Shown piece by piece: positions 31,922 through 39,816 of a stretch of 64,000 bases of DNA. Source of the stretch: an uncultured Tateyamaria sp. (GTDB lineage Bacteria; Pseudomonadota; Alphaproteobacteria; Rhodobacterales; Rhodobacteraceae). Under the pieces are notes generated by a model that ran no database searches, was not told the origin of the DNA, and saw nothing but the letters and a program-made list of their open reading frames with translations. The translations under genes and the position numbers were made by a program. The stretch is from the NCBI RefSeq assembly GCF_947503385.1, contig NZ_CANNDO010000003.1:186001-250000 (forward strand), written 5' to 3'. Each line of letters begins with the position of its first letter. Positions within the stretch are counted from its first letter, which is position 1.

Positions 31922-33283
31922 TCAAGCGGCCTCTTCCATGGCCTTGAGGCCCGTTTCCGTCGCAGACAGGATTTTCTGCACATGGCCTGCATCCACCACC
32001 AGCGGCGGCGAAAAGATGGCGTTGTTCCCCGACACCCGGATCATCACCCCGTCTTCGTAGGCTGCCTTTTGAAAGGCCAAAGGCAGGGCCTTGCCCACCG
32101 GCGTTTTGGTCGCGCGGTCGCGGACCAGTTCGATGGCACACATCAGCCCTTCGCCGCGCACGTCACCAATCATGTCATAGCGGTGTGCCAATGCCTCCAA
32201 CCCGGTTTTGAGTTCCGGCCCACGGGCGGCTGCGTTTTCCCAAGGGCGGATGCGCATCGTTTCTTCGAGGGCCGCAACAGCCGCCGCAGCCCCGACCGGG
32301 TGACCCGAATAGGTATAGCCCTGATCGACCGATCCCACGCCGGTCTCGTCATCCTCGAACACCGCCGCGACGCGGTCGGAGATCATCACGGCTCCAAAGG
32401 GGAAATAGCCATTTGTGATCGCCTTGGCGGTGCACATCAAATCCGGCTGCACAGCCCAGTGGCGCGACCCCGTTTCCGTTCCCGCACGGCCAAAGGCGGT
32501 GATCACCTCATCCGCAATCAGCAACACACCATGCTTGTCGCAAATATCGCGCACCATCGGCATAAAACTGGGATGCGGCGGGATCACCCCGCCCGCACCT
32601 TGCACCGGCTCCATCACAAAGGCGGCAATCGTGTTGGCCCCCTGAAAGGCAATCTCGCGCTCCAGCATCCCCGCGCTCAACCGCGCCAGCTCTGCTGCGT
32701 CTGTCGCGCCGAAAGGATTGCGGTAAAGGTACGGTCCCGGAATATGAAAACAGCCCGGCATCAACGGTTCATACGTATTGCGAAACTTGGCATTGCCGTT
32801 GACCGATGCGCCGCCGAAATGGGTCCCGTGATAGCCCTTGTCGAGGCTGATGAACTTGGTCCGCGTGCCTTCACCCCTTATCCGGTGGAACTGGCGGGCG
32901 AGCTTTAGCGCGATCTCGATACTGTCTGACCCGCCAGAGGTGAAAAAGCTGCGCGCCATGCCATCCGGCCCAAAGAATTCGGCGAGCAGGTAGGCCAGTT
33001 CGATTGCCTTGTCGTTCGACGTGCCGCGGAAGGTCGAGTAATAGGGCAACGCCTCCAACTGCGCGGCAATGGCGTCCTTGACCGGCTGGCAGGAATAGCC
33101 AAGGTTCACGTTCCACAGCCCCCCCACTGCATCGATGCTGCGGTGCCCGTCCACATCCGTGATGTATACCCCCTCGCCTCCGGTCAGGATCGTCGGCGGG
33201 TTGGCCATGCTGTCTGCCGGATGCGCCATCGGGTGCCAGAACTGGCGGGCATTGTTTTCCTTGAGGAAATTGCTGTCTTTCAT
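31922..33283 (-). CDS. Class III (omega) aminotransferase, PLP-dependent
   Basis: 453 residues, full-length fold-type I omega-transaminase. The PLP lysine is Lys287 (TAKAITNG) and the pyridine-nitrogen Asp is Asp258 (IADEV); SGGSDSIEIALKLAR near 116 binds the phosphate. The N-terminal FWHPMAHPADSM segment is typical of beta-alanine/taurine/amine:pyruvate transaminases. It would convert a primary amine to an aldehyde. It overlaps the upstream iclR gene by ATGA and precedes the TTT transporter, so the imported compound or a product of it is the likely amino donor. An inverted repeat (31914-31930) covers its stop codon. Confidence 0.92.
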   Translation of the reverse strand: MKDSNFLKENNARQFWHPMAHPADSMANPPTILTGGEGVYITDVDGHRSIDAVGGLWNVNLGYSCQPVKDAIAAQLEALPYYSTFRGTSNDKAIELAYLLAEFFGPDGMARSFFTSGGSDSIEIALKLARQFHRIRGEGTRTKFISLDKGYHGTHFGGASVNGNAKFRNTYEPLMPGCFHIPGPYLYRNPFGATDAAELARLSAGMLEREIAFQGANTIAAFVMEPVQGAGGVIPPHPSFMPMVRDICDKHGVLLIADEVITAFGRAGTETGSRHWAVQPDLMCTAKAITNGYFPFGAVMISDRVAAVFEDDETGVGSVDQGYTYSGHPVGAAAAVAALEETMRIRPWENAAARGPELKTGLEALAHRYDMIGDVRGEGLMCAIELVRDRATKTPVGKALPLAFQKAAYEDGVMIRVSGNNAIFSPPLVVDAGHVQKILSATETGLKAMEEAA

Positions 33284-34080
33284 GACGCGGCCCTTTCGGC
33301 TTCGGGTGTCCAGATCGTCTGCACATCAGGTGGTACGGCCCCACCCATCGCCTCGGTTATGTCGCGCCCGCGCGACATCAGAAGCGCGGCCAGGTCCGCC
33401 GCGCGCCGCGCGCCGCCACGGCTTGTCGGATAGGCGATGGAACAGGTCGCAAAGGCCCGCGCGCTTGCATCAAACACCGGGATCGCAACGGATGATACGC
33501 CGATCCGCAACGTGTCGCGGTTGCTGGCATAGCCGCGTTTGGCAATCTGGGACAGCTCGGCTGCAACGGCATGGGGGTCGGGGCGCGCGGCCCCCTCCTG
33601 CACGGTGCGCGGATCGGCCAGCGCCATGTCCAGCAGGCCAGATGTGGAAAAGGCCAGATACGCCTTGCCCGACGCGGTCGCAAAAAGCGGCGGCAGGCCG
33701 TAGGCGTCAAAGCTCACCCTTACCGGGTGATCGTGAAGCTCCGCGTGATAGACATCGACAAGGTCAAAACCCTGCAGGCGGCTGATATGCACCAACTCCC
33801 CTGCATCACGGCTTAGCGCGTCGATCACGCTGCGCACCATCTCCACTTCGGCAACCGTGCGCGCGCGCATCCCCGCAAGCCGCGTGATCGCAGGCCCAAG
33901 GCGGTAAGCCCGTGTGCCCGCATCCTGCTCCAGAAATCCGATCTCTTCGAGGGCGGTCAGATGGCGATGCACCGTCGCCTTGTCCCGCCCGGTCATGCGC
34001 TGAACATCCGTCAACCCGAGACGGGGATGGGCTTCGCTGAACAGATCCAACAGGCCAAGCGCTTTGGAAATCGTTGACAT
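33280..34080 (-). CDS. IclR-family transcriptional regulator
   Basis: 266 residues. The N-terminal winged HTH (residues about 3-65; LTDVQRMTGRDKATVHRHLT) is followed by the IclR effector domain (GLPPLFATASGKAYLAF near 150; SSVAIPVFDASARAFATCSI near 205). IclR proteins commonly control aromatic and amine catabolism. It is the first gene of the leftward unit, overlapping the aminotransferase (ATGA), and is divergent from the hpa genes with a GGTTCA-N5-TGAACC palindrome between them. It is therefore placed to control both directions. Confidence 0.92.
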   Translation of the reverse strand: MSTISKALGLLDLFSEAHPRLGLTDVQRMTGRDKATVHRHLTALEEIGFLEQDAGTRAYRLGPAITRLAGMRARTVAEVEMVRSVIDALSRDAGELVHISRLQGFDLVDVYHAELHDHPVRVSFDAYGLPPLFATASGKAYLAFSTSGLLDMALADPRTVQEGAARPDPHAVAAELSQIAKRGYASNRDTLRIGVSSVAIPVFDASARAFATCSIAYPTSRGGARRAADLAALLMSRGRDITEAMGGAVPPDVQTIWTPEAERAAS

Positions 34081-34089
34081 GAATTCAGC

Positions 34090-34118
34090 TTGACGCAGGA
34101 AAAACGCCCTTGCAATAT
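34090..34118 (+). promoter_or_regulatory. Candidate sigma-70-type promoter of the hpa unit
   Basis: TTGACG (34090-34095) and CAATAT (34113-34118) are separated by 17 bases, matching a housekeeping promoter. Transcription would begin close to or inside the palindrome at 34134-34150. Confidence 0.5.
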
Positions 34119-34133
34119 ATTTTTGCGTCTATC

Positions 34134-34150
34134 GGTTCATTATTTGAACC
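34134..34150. promoter_or_regulatory. 17-bp palindrome, probable IclR operator
   Basis: GGTTCA (34134-34139), spacer TTATT, and TGAACC (34145-34150) form a perfect inverted repeat in the 90-base gap between iclR and the aldehyde dehydrogenase gene. It lies downstream of the candidate -10 box, where bound protein would repress rightward transcription. Confidence 0.75.
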
Positions 34151-34170
34151 ACGCCAGAGGATTGCATGGA

Positions 34171-35682
34171 ATGTCAGCACTTCAGGACAACATCGCCAAA
34201 CTTGCGCCACATCTCGCCAAGGTGGCCGACACGGGCATTCTCAACCACATTGGCGGGATGGCACAGCCCGCAGCAAACGGTGCGTGGTTCGACACAAACT
34301 CACCGGTTGATGACAGCCTGATCGCCCGCGTTGCGCGCAGCGATGCGCGCGACGTCGATGCCGCCGCCACGGCGGCCAAGGCCGCCTTTCCGGCATGGCG
34401 CGATATCGCGCCGACCGAACGCAAGCGTATCCTGCACGCCATCGCCGACGGCATTGAGGCGCGCGCCGAAGACATCGCGCTCTGCGAATGCTGGGACACC
34501 GGACAGGCGCTCCGCTTTATGTCAAAGGCGGCATTGCGCGGCGCGGCCAACTTCCGCTTTTTTGCAGACCGCGCGCCTGCCGCCCGTGACGGTCAGGCCC
34601 TGCCGTCGCCCACGCTGATGAACGTCACCACCCGCGTGCCCATTGGCCCTGTGGGTGTAATCACCCCGTGGAACACGCCGTTCATGCTGTCCACCTGGAA
34701 AATTGCCCCGGCCCTCGCTGCCGGTTGCACAGTGGTGCACAAACCCGCCGAATTCAGTCCGTGGACTGCGCGTATCCTGATGGAAATTGCCGAAGACGCG
34801 GGCCTGCCTCCCGGGGTCTGGAACCTCGTCAATGGCATGGGTGAGGAGGCAGGCCGCGCGCTCACCGAACATCCAGATATCCGCGCCATCGCCTTTGTCG
34901 GCGAATCCAGAACCGGCTCCGCCATCATGGCGCAGGGCGCTCCGACGCTGAAACGTGTGCACTTCGAACTGGGCGGCAAGAACCCGGTGGTGGTCTTTGA
35001 CGATGCCGATCTGGACAGCGCCCTCGATGCGGCAATCTTCATGATCTATTCGCTCAACGGCGAGCGTTGCACATCGTCCTCGCGCCTGCTGATCCAAGAC
35101 ACGGTCGCCGACGACTTCGAGACAAAACTGGCCGCGCGCGCCGCGGCGATCAAGGTGGGCCACCCGCTCGATCCCGCAACCGAACTGGGCCCCCTGATCC
35201 ACGCGGTCCACCGCGAGAAAGTCGAGGCCAGCTTTGCCACCGCACAGGCCGAGGGCGCCACAATCGCCGCAGGCGGCACGCGCGTGGGCGACATAGGCCA
35301 ATTCGTGGCGCCAACGCTTTTCACCAACGCAACGAATGATATGAACATTGCGCAAGACGAAATTTTTGGCCCCGTGCTGACCTCCATCCGCTTCGAGACA
35401 GAAGACGAGGCGCTCCGGATCGCCAACGACACCGCCTACGGCCTCACCGGCTATGTGTGGACGGCAGATGTCACCCGCGCCATGCGCTTCACCGACCGGC
35501 TCGAGGCTGGTATGATATGGGTCAACTCCGCCAATGTCCGCCACCTGCCCACACCGTTTGGCGGCATGAAAGCCAGCGGGATTGGCCGCGACGGCGGCGA
35601 CTGGTCCTTCGAATTTTACATGGAGCAAAAGCATATCGGCATCGCCACCGGTGACCCAAACATCCCCCGCTTGGGCGCATGA
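34171..35682 (+). CDS. hpaE: 5-carboxymethyl-2-hydroxymuconate semialdehyde dehydrogenase
   Basis: 503 residues, a complete aldehyde dehydrogenase. The catalytic Cys is Cys300 (GERCTSSS), the general base Glu is Glu266 (FELGGKNP), and the active-site Asn region reads TPWNTPFMLSTWKIAPALA. The C-terminal IPRLG ending resembles HpaE enzymes. It oxidises the ring-cleavage product of homoprotocatechuate with NAD+; it might also oxidise the arylacetaldehyde, since no second aldehyde dehydrogenase is present. The ATG at 34171 is preceded by AGAGGA. It is the first gene of the rightward hpa unit, divergent from iclR. Confidence 0.87.
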   Translation: MSALQDNIAKLAPHLAKVADTGILNHIGGMAQPAANGAWFDTNSPVDDSLIARVARSDARDVDAAATAAKAAFPAWRDIAPTERKRILHAIADGIEARAEDIALCECWDTGQALRFMSKAALRGAANFRFFADRAPAARDGQALPSPTLMNVTTRVPIGPVGVITPWNTPFMLSTWKIAPALAAGCTVVHKPAEFSPWTARILMEIAEDAGLPPGVWNLVNGMGEEAGRALTEHPDIRAIAFVGESRTGSAIMAQGAPTLKRVHFELGGKNPVVVFDDADLDSALDAAIFMIYSLNGERCTSSSRLLIQDTVADDFETKLAARAAAIKVGHPLDPATELGPLIHAVHREKVEASFATAQAEGATIAAGGTRVGDIGQFVAPTLFTNATNDMNIAQDEIFGPVLTSIRFETEDEALRIANDTAYGLTGYVWTADVTRAMRFTDRLEAGMIWVNSANVRHLPTPFGGMKASGIGRDGGDWSFEFYMEQKHIGIATGDPNIPRLGA

Positions 35683-35685
35683 CGC

Positions 35686-35737
35686 TTCTTCTGACCAGAA
35701 ATACCATCGGGGTGTTTGAGGGGCAGACAGCCCCTCA
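35686..35737 (+). repeat. Extragenic repeat family A, copy 2 (conserved box plus hairpin)
   Basis: Bases 35686-35706 repeat the 21-base box found at 25334-25354 without change. The following hairpin, TGAGGGGC-AGACA-GCCCCTCA (35717-35737), differs in sequence from copy 1 but keeps the design. It lies 3 bases behind hpaE and inside the hpa unit, so it may cause partial termination or processing there. Confidence 0.8.
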
Positions 35738-35787
35738 TCAGACAAAATGAATCGCGTGCGGCAAAGCCGCCCCTTTTAGGAACAGCC

Positions 35788-36768
35788 ATGCCCGTCCCCC
35801 CGCCCGAGCTTTACCCGCCGTTCAACATCGTGCGCCTGAGCCATGTGGAATACCGTGTCACCGATCTGGCCGCCGCCCGTGGCTTTTACGTGGACACGCT
35901 GGGCCTGCAAGTCACCCACGAGGACGCACAAACGATCTATCTGCGTGCGATGGAGGAACGCGGCCACCACTGTATGATCCTCACCCAAGCGACCCAAGCG
36001 AACGTCGCCCGTCTTGGCTTCAAGCTCTACGACCACCCCGACCTCGACAAGGCCGAAGCATGGTTCAAGGCCCAAGGGCGCCCAACATCATGGATCGAAC
36101 GCCCTTTCATGGGGCGCGTCCTGCAAACCACAGATCCGTGGGGGGTCCCGCTCGAATTCTACGTCGAGATGGAACGCCTGCCAAACATCACCCAAAACTA
36201 CGCGCTCTACCGGGGCGTCAGACCGCTCCGGATCGACCATTTCAACCTGTTTTCACCAGACGTCGACAGCGCAGTCGCGTTTTATTCACGGATGGGCTTC
36301 CGGACGACCGAATATACCGAAGACGCCGAGACGGGAAAATGCTGGGCCGCGTGGATGCACCGTAAGGGCGGCGTGCACGATGTGGCCTTTACCAACGGCA
36401 TCGGCCCCCGCCTGCATCACAGCGCCTTCTGGGTGCCAACGCCGCTCAATATCATCGACCTGCTCGACCTGATGAGCACGACAGGCTACCGCGAGAACAT
36501 CGAACGCGGCCCCGGACGGCACGGCATTTCCAATGCTTTCTTCCTCTACATTCGCGACCCGGACGGCCACCGGATCGAGATCTACTGTTCCGACTACCAG
36601 ACCGTCGATCCGGATCACGAACCGATCAAATGGGACCTCAAGGACCCGCAGCGCCAGACGCTGTGGGGGGCACCCGCCCCGCGCAGCTGGTTCGAGCAGG
36701 GCAGCAATTTTGATGCCGTGCCCACCTCTGACCCCCTTCTCAAGGCACAGCCCATCGTGGCACCCTGA
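35788..36768 (+). CDS. hpaD: 3,4-dihydroxyphenylacetate (homoprotocatechuate) 2,3-dioxygenase, class I extradiol type
   Basis: 326 residues built of two vicinal-oxygen-chelate modules. Metal ligands of the 2-His-1-carboxylate site are visible as His151 (RIDHFNL), His210 or His211 (PRLHHSAFW) and Glu264 (GHRIEIYC). The N-terminal module (LSHVEYRVTDLAAARGFYV) lacks metal ligands, as usual. It performs meta-cleavage of homoprotocatechuate to 5-carboxymethyl-2-hydroxymuconate semialdehyde, the substrate of HpaE. It resembles the Brevibacterium/Arthrobacter-type enzyme and not the unrelated class III HpaD of E. coli. The ATG at 35788 follows TTTTAGGAAC. Confidence 0.87.
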   Translation: MPVPPPELYPPFNIVRLSHVEYRVTDLAAARGFYVDTLGLQVTHEDAQTIYLRAMEERGHHCMILTQATQANVARLGFKLYDHPDLDKAEAWFKAQGRPTSWIERPFMGRVLQTTDPWGVPLEFYVEMERLPNITQNYALYRGVRPLRIDHFNLFSPDVDSAVAFYSRMGFRTTEYTEDAETGKCWAAWMHRKGGVHDVAFTNGIGPRLHHSAFWVPTPLNIIDLLDLMSTTGYRENIERGPGRHGISNAFFLYIRDPDGHRIEIYCSDYQTVDPDHEPIKWDLKDPQRQTLWGAPAPRSWFEQGSNFDAVPTSDPLLKAQPIVAP

Positions 36769-36783
36769 CCGCAAAAGGATAAG

Positions 36784-38184
36784 ATGATGAGCTGGGACGA
36801 CTTCGCCCACTACGCCAAGGCCGCTGCCGACTGGGGGGCCGATTATCGCAAGACAATTCGTGATCAGCCAGTCCGCGCCCAGACCAAACCCGGTGATATC
36901 GCCGCCCTGCTGGACACCAGCCCACCCGAGACAGGCACCGGCCTCGACAGGATCATGGCTGATTTCGAACGGGTCGTGATGCCCGGCATCACCCACTGGC
37001 AGCATCCCCGCTTTTTTGCCTATTTCAACTCGAATGCCGCCCCCGCATCCGTTCTGGCCGAATTCATCGCAGCGATCATCGCGCCGCAATGTATGCTGTG
37101 GCAGACCTCTCCGGCGGCAACTGAGATGGAGACGCGGATGCTTGACTGGCTGCGGCAGGGCCTTGGCCTGCCCCGCGGCTTTCAGGGCGTGATTCAGGAC
37201 AGCGCATCATCGGCAACCCTTGCCGCTGTTCTCACCATGCGCGAGCGCGCGTTGAACTTCCGCGGCAATATCGACGGGCTGCATGGCCAACCGCAATTGC
37301 GCATCTATTGCTCGGATCAGGTTCACAGCTCCATCGACCGCGCGATCTGGGTGGCAGGCATCGGGCAGAACAATCTGGTCAAAATCCGCACAACGGGCGA
37401 TCTGCGCCATATGGATCCGATGGACCTCGAGGCCGCGATTGCCGAAGACAAGCTGGCCGGGCGCGTGCCCGCCGGGATCATCGCTGCCACCGGGGCAACC
37501 GGCATGGGGGCCTGCGACGATCTCGAAAGCGTTGCCGCCGTGGCCGAAGAACACGGGCTTTACACCCATCTCGACGCCGCATGGGCGGGGTCGGCGATGA
37601 TCTGCCCGGAATTTCGCACACTTTGGACCGGGGCGGAACGGTTCGACAGCATCGTGTTCAACCCGCACAAATGGCTCGGTGCGCAATTCGACTGCGCTGC
37701 GCATTTCCTGCGCGACCCGGACGTGCTGCGGCAGACCCTTGCCATCCGGCCCGAATACCTCAAGACGCACGGCACTCATGACATCATCGACTACTCCGAA
37801 TGGTCCACTCCGCTGGGCCGTCGGTTCCGCGCGCTCAAATTGTGGTTCCTGATGCGCCACTACGGGATGGAGGGGCTGCGCAACCGTATCCGCAACCATG
37901 TGTCATGGTCCCAAGCGTTGTGCGAGCGCCTACGGGCCGAGGACGGGTTCGAGATCGTGACCGAACCGATCCTGTCGCTCTGGACCTTCCGGCCGAAGAG
38001 CGCCAGCGATGAGGCCACCCAGACCCTCGTCGATGCCATCAACGACGATGGCCGCATCTACCTGACCCAAGGTATGGTCGATGGGCGCAAGGTCATCCGC
38101 TTTCAGGCAGGACAGTTCGATTGCGAAGAACGCGATTTCGACGTGGCCTTTGACACCATCACCGAGATTGCGAGGCGCGCATGA
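36784..38184 (+). CDS. Pyridoxal-dependent (aromatic-L-amino-acid) decarboxylase
   Basis: 466 residues, group II PLP decarboxylase (DOPA/tyrosine/tryptophan type). The PLP lysine is Lys296 (NPHKWLG), and HLDAAWAGS near 260 carries the Asp that holds the pyridine nitrogen. HPRFFAYFNSNAAPASVLAE near residue 75 is the substrate-side signature of the family. Likely products are tyramine, dopamine or phenylethylamine. The gene sits 15 bases after hpaD and overlaps hpaG by ATGA, so it is an integral part of this unit. ATGATG at 36784 follows AAAGGATAAG. Its presence within a homoprotocatechuate cluster suggests that an aromatic amino acid enters the pathway here. Confidence 0.9.
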   Translation: MMSWDDFAHYAKAAADWGADYRKTIRDQPVRAQTKPGDIAALLDTSPPETGTGLDRIMADFERVVMPGITHWQHPRFFAYFNSNAAPASVLAEFIAAIIAPQCMLWQTSPAATEMETRMLDWLRQGLGLPRGFQGVIQDSASSATLAAVLTMRERALNFRGNIDGLHGQPQLRIYCSDQVHSSIDRAIWVAGIGQNNLVKIRTTGDLRHMDPMDLEAAIAEDKLAGRVPAGIIAATGATGMGACDDLESVAAVAEEHGLYTHLDAAWAGSAMICPEFRTLWTGAERFDSIVFNPHKWLGAQFDCAAHFLRDPDVLRQTLAIRPEYLKTHGTHDIIDYSEWSTPLGRRFRALKLWFLMRHYGMEGLRNRIRNHVSWSQALCERLRAEDGFEIVTEPILSLWTFRPKSASDEATQTLVDAINDDGRIYLTQGMVDGRKVIRFQAGQFDCEERDFDVAFDTITEIARRA

Positions 38185-39032
38185 AATTCGCCACATACAC
38201 GACCGGCGGAGACACATATTATGGCGCTGTCACAGACGGTGGCATGATCCCGCTGTCGCCCAACCATCCGCAGTGGCCCACACTGCGCGACGTGGTCGCA
38301 GCCGATGGGCTGCACGATCTCGCCCGTGCCGCCCATGGCCGCGCGGCCACGCACAGCGACGTCACCTATACGATCCCCGTGCCCAACCCGGAAAAGATTA
38401 TCTGCGTTGGCGTCAACTTTCCCGACCGCAATGCAGAATATAAAGACGGACAAGACGCCCCCCCCAATATGTCGCTGTTTCCCCGCTTTCCGCGCAGTTT
38501 CACCGGAGCGGACCACCCTCTGATCCGCCCGCCGGAAAGTGAGAAACTGGACTATGAAGGGGAGATTGCCATTGTCATCGGCAAGGGCGGGCGGCGCATT
38601 GCCGAGGCTGATGCCTATGATCACATCGCAGCGCTCACCCTCTGCAACGAAGGCACAATCCGAGACTGGGTGCGGCACGCGAAATTCAACGTCACCCAAG
38701 GCAAGAACTGGGACCGTTCGGGGGCCATCGGCCCATGGATCGTCCCTTTTACCGCGCCTGCGCAGCTTGACGACATCCGGCTGACCACCCGTGTGAACGG
38801 CGAACTCAGGCAGGATGATCGCACCTCGCGGATGTTGTTCCCGATCCGCCGCCAGATCGCCTATATCTCGACCTTTACCACGCTGGTTCCCGGCGACATC
38901 ATCGTTACCGGCACACCGACCGGCGCCGGGGCACGATTTGATCCGCCGAAATTTCTGAAACCCGGCGACGTGATCGAAGTGACCGCAGAGGGGATCGGCA
39001 CCTTGCGCAACGGGGTGGCGGATGAAACTTGA
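38181..39032 (+). CDS. hpaG: Fumarylacetoacetate hydrolase family protein (HpaG-like decarboxylase/isomerase)
   Basis: 283 residues. After a short N-terminal domain, IICVGVNFPDRNAEY near residue 73 opens the FAH fold. The divalent-metal ligands lie in LDYEGEIAIVIG (about 122-133) and the downstream TLCNEGTIRDW. VPGDIIVTGTPTGAG near 236 is conserved. In the homoprotocatechuate route such a protein decarboxylates 5-oxo-pent-3-ene-1,2,5-tricarboxylate and/or isomerises its precursor. It is a single-module protein, unlike the duplicated E. coli HpaG. It overlaps the decarboxylase by ATGA and hpaH by 11 bases. Confidence 0.82.
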   Translation: MKFATYTTGGDTYYGAVTDGGMIPLSPNHPQWPTLRDVVAADGLHDLARAAHGRAATHSDVTYTIPVPNPEKIICVGVNFPDRNAEYKDGQDAPPNMSLFPRFPRSFTGADHPLIRPPESEKLDYEGEIAIVIGKGGRRIAEADAYDHIAALTLCNEGTIRDWVRHAKFNVTQGKNWDRSGAIGPWIVPFTAPAQLDDIRLTTRVNGELRQDDRTSRMLFPIRRQIAYISTFTTLVPGDIIVTGTPTGAGARFDPPKFLKPGDVIEVTAEGIGTLRNGVADET

Positions 39033-39816
39033 AGACCACCGCCACGCCGCCGCAGCACTGGTGCAGGCCGAACGCGACCGGACACAGATCGGCCTGCTGT
39101 CCGTCGCCTATCCCGACATCGGCATGGATGACGCCTATGCCATCCAGAAACAGGTCGTCGCCACCAAGGTCGCCACGGGCGATCCGGTCATAGGTTGGAA
39201 GATCGGCCTTACCAGCCGGGCCATGCAAATGGCGCTGAACATCGACATCCCCGACAGTGGCGTGCTGACCCGCTCGATGCGGTTCGACAGCGGTGCGACC
39301 ATTCCAACGGGTCATTTCATCGAACCACGCATCGAGGCCGAGATCGCCTTTGTCATGCAGTCGGATCTGGGTGGCGTGGACGCAACACGGGCCGACGTGC
39401 TGGCCGCCACCAAATACGTTGCCCCCGCGCTCGAAATTCTCGACACCCGCATCCTGCGCCGGGACCCGGAAACGGGTCAGGCGCGCAAAGTCTTTGACAC
39501 CATCTCGGACAATGCCGCCAATGCAGGCATCGTGCTGGGGGCGTCGCGCAATGCACCCGACAACCTGCCATGGGTCGGTGCCATCGTGTCCGTCGGAGAC
39601 GTGGTTGAGGAAACAGGCTTGGGCGCTGGCGTCCTAGGAGACCCGGTCGAAAGCGTTGTGTGGCTGGCGCGCCGCATGGCGCTCTATGGTGACCAGATCA
39701 AGGCCGGGCAGGTCATCCTGTCGGGCAGTTTCATCCGCCCGATCGAATGCCCTCCCGGCACGGACATCCACGCCGATTTCGGTGACTTTGGCCGCGTGGA
39801 CCTGTCTTTTGCCTAG
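39022..39816 (+). CDS. hpaH: 2-oxo-hept-4-ene-1,7-dioate hydratase
   Basis: 264 residues of the hydratase/decarboxylase family (MhpD, HpaH). Typical segments are VIGWKIGLTSRAMQMAL near residue 56, IEPRIEAEIAFVM near 100 (metal-binding Glu residues) and VPALEILD-like APALEILDTRI near 135. It hydrates the dienoate made after HpaG action. The next enzyme, the HpaI aldolase, is absent from the window. The gene begins 11 bases inside hpaG and ends in a CTAG shared with the convergent glucokinase. Confidence 0.85.
   Translation: MKLEDHRHAAAALVQAERDRTQIGLLSVAYPDIGMDDAYAIQKQVVATKVATGDPVIGWKIGLTSRAMQMALNIDIPDSGVLTRSMRFDSGATIPTGHFIEPRIEAEIAFVMQSDLGGVDATRADVLAATKYVAPALEILDTRILRRDPETGQARKVFDTISDNAANAGIVLGASRNAPDNLPWVGAIVSVGDVVEETGLGAGVLGDPVESVVWLARRMALYGDQIKAGQVILSGSFIRPIECPPGTDIHADFGDFGRVDLSFA

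Noticed and set aside
31871..32141. N-terminal extension of TctB to 318 residues
   Set aside because: The additional 90 residues overlap the aminotransferase gene, are low-complexity and have no counterpart in TctB proteins.
34055..34067. CCAAGCGCTTTGG resembling the AglR operator
   Set aside because: It is one base short of the agl palindromes, lies within the iclR coding sequence and is far from sugar genes, so chance is the simpler explanation.
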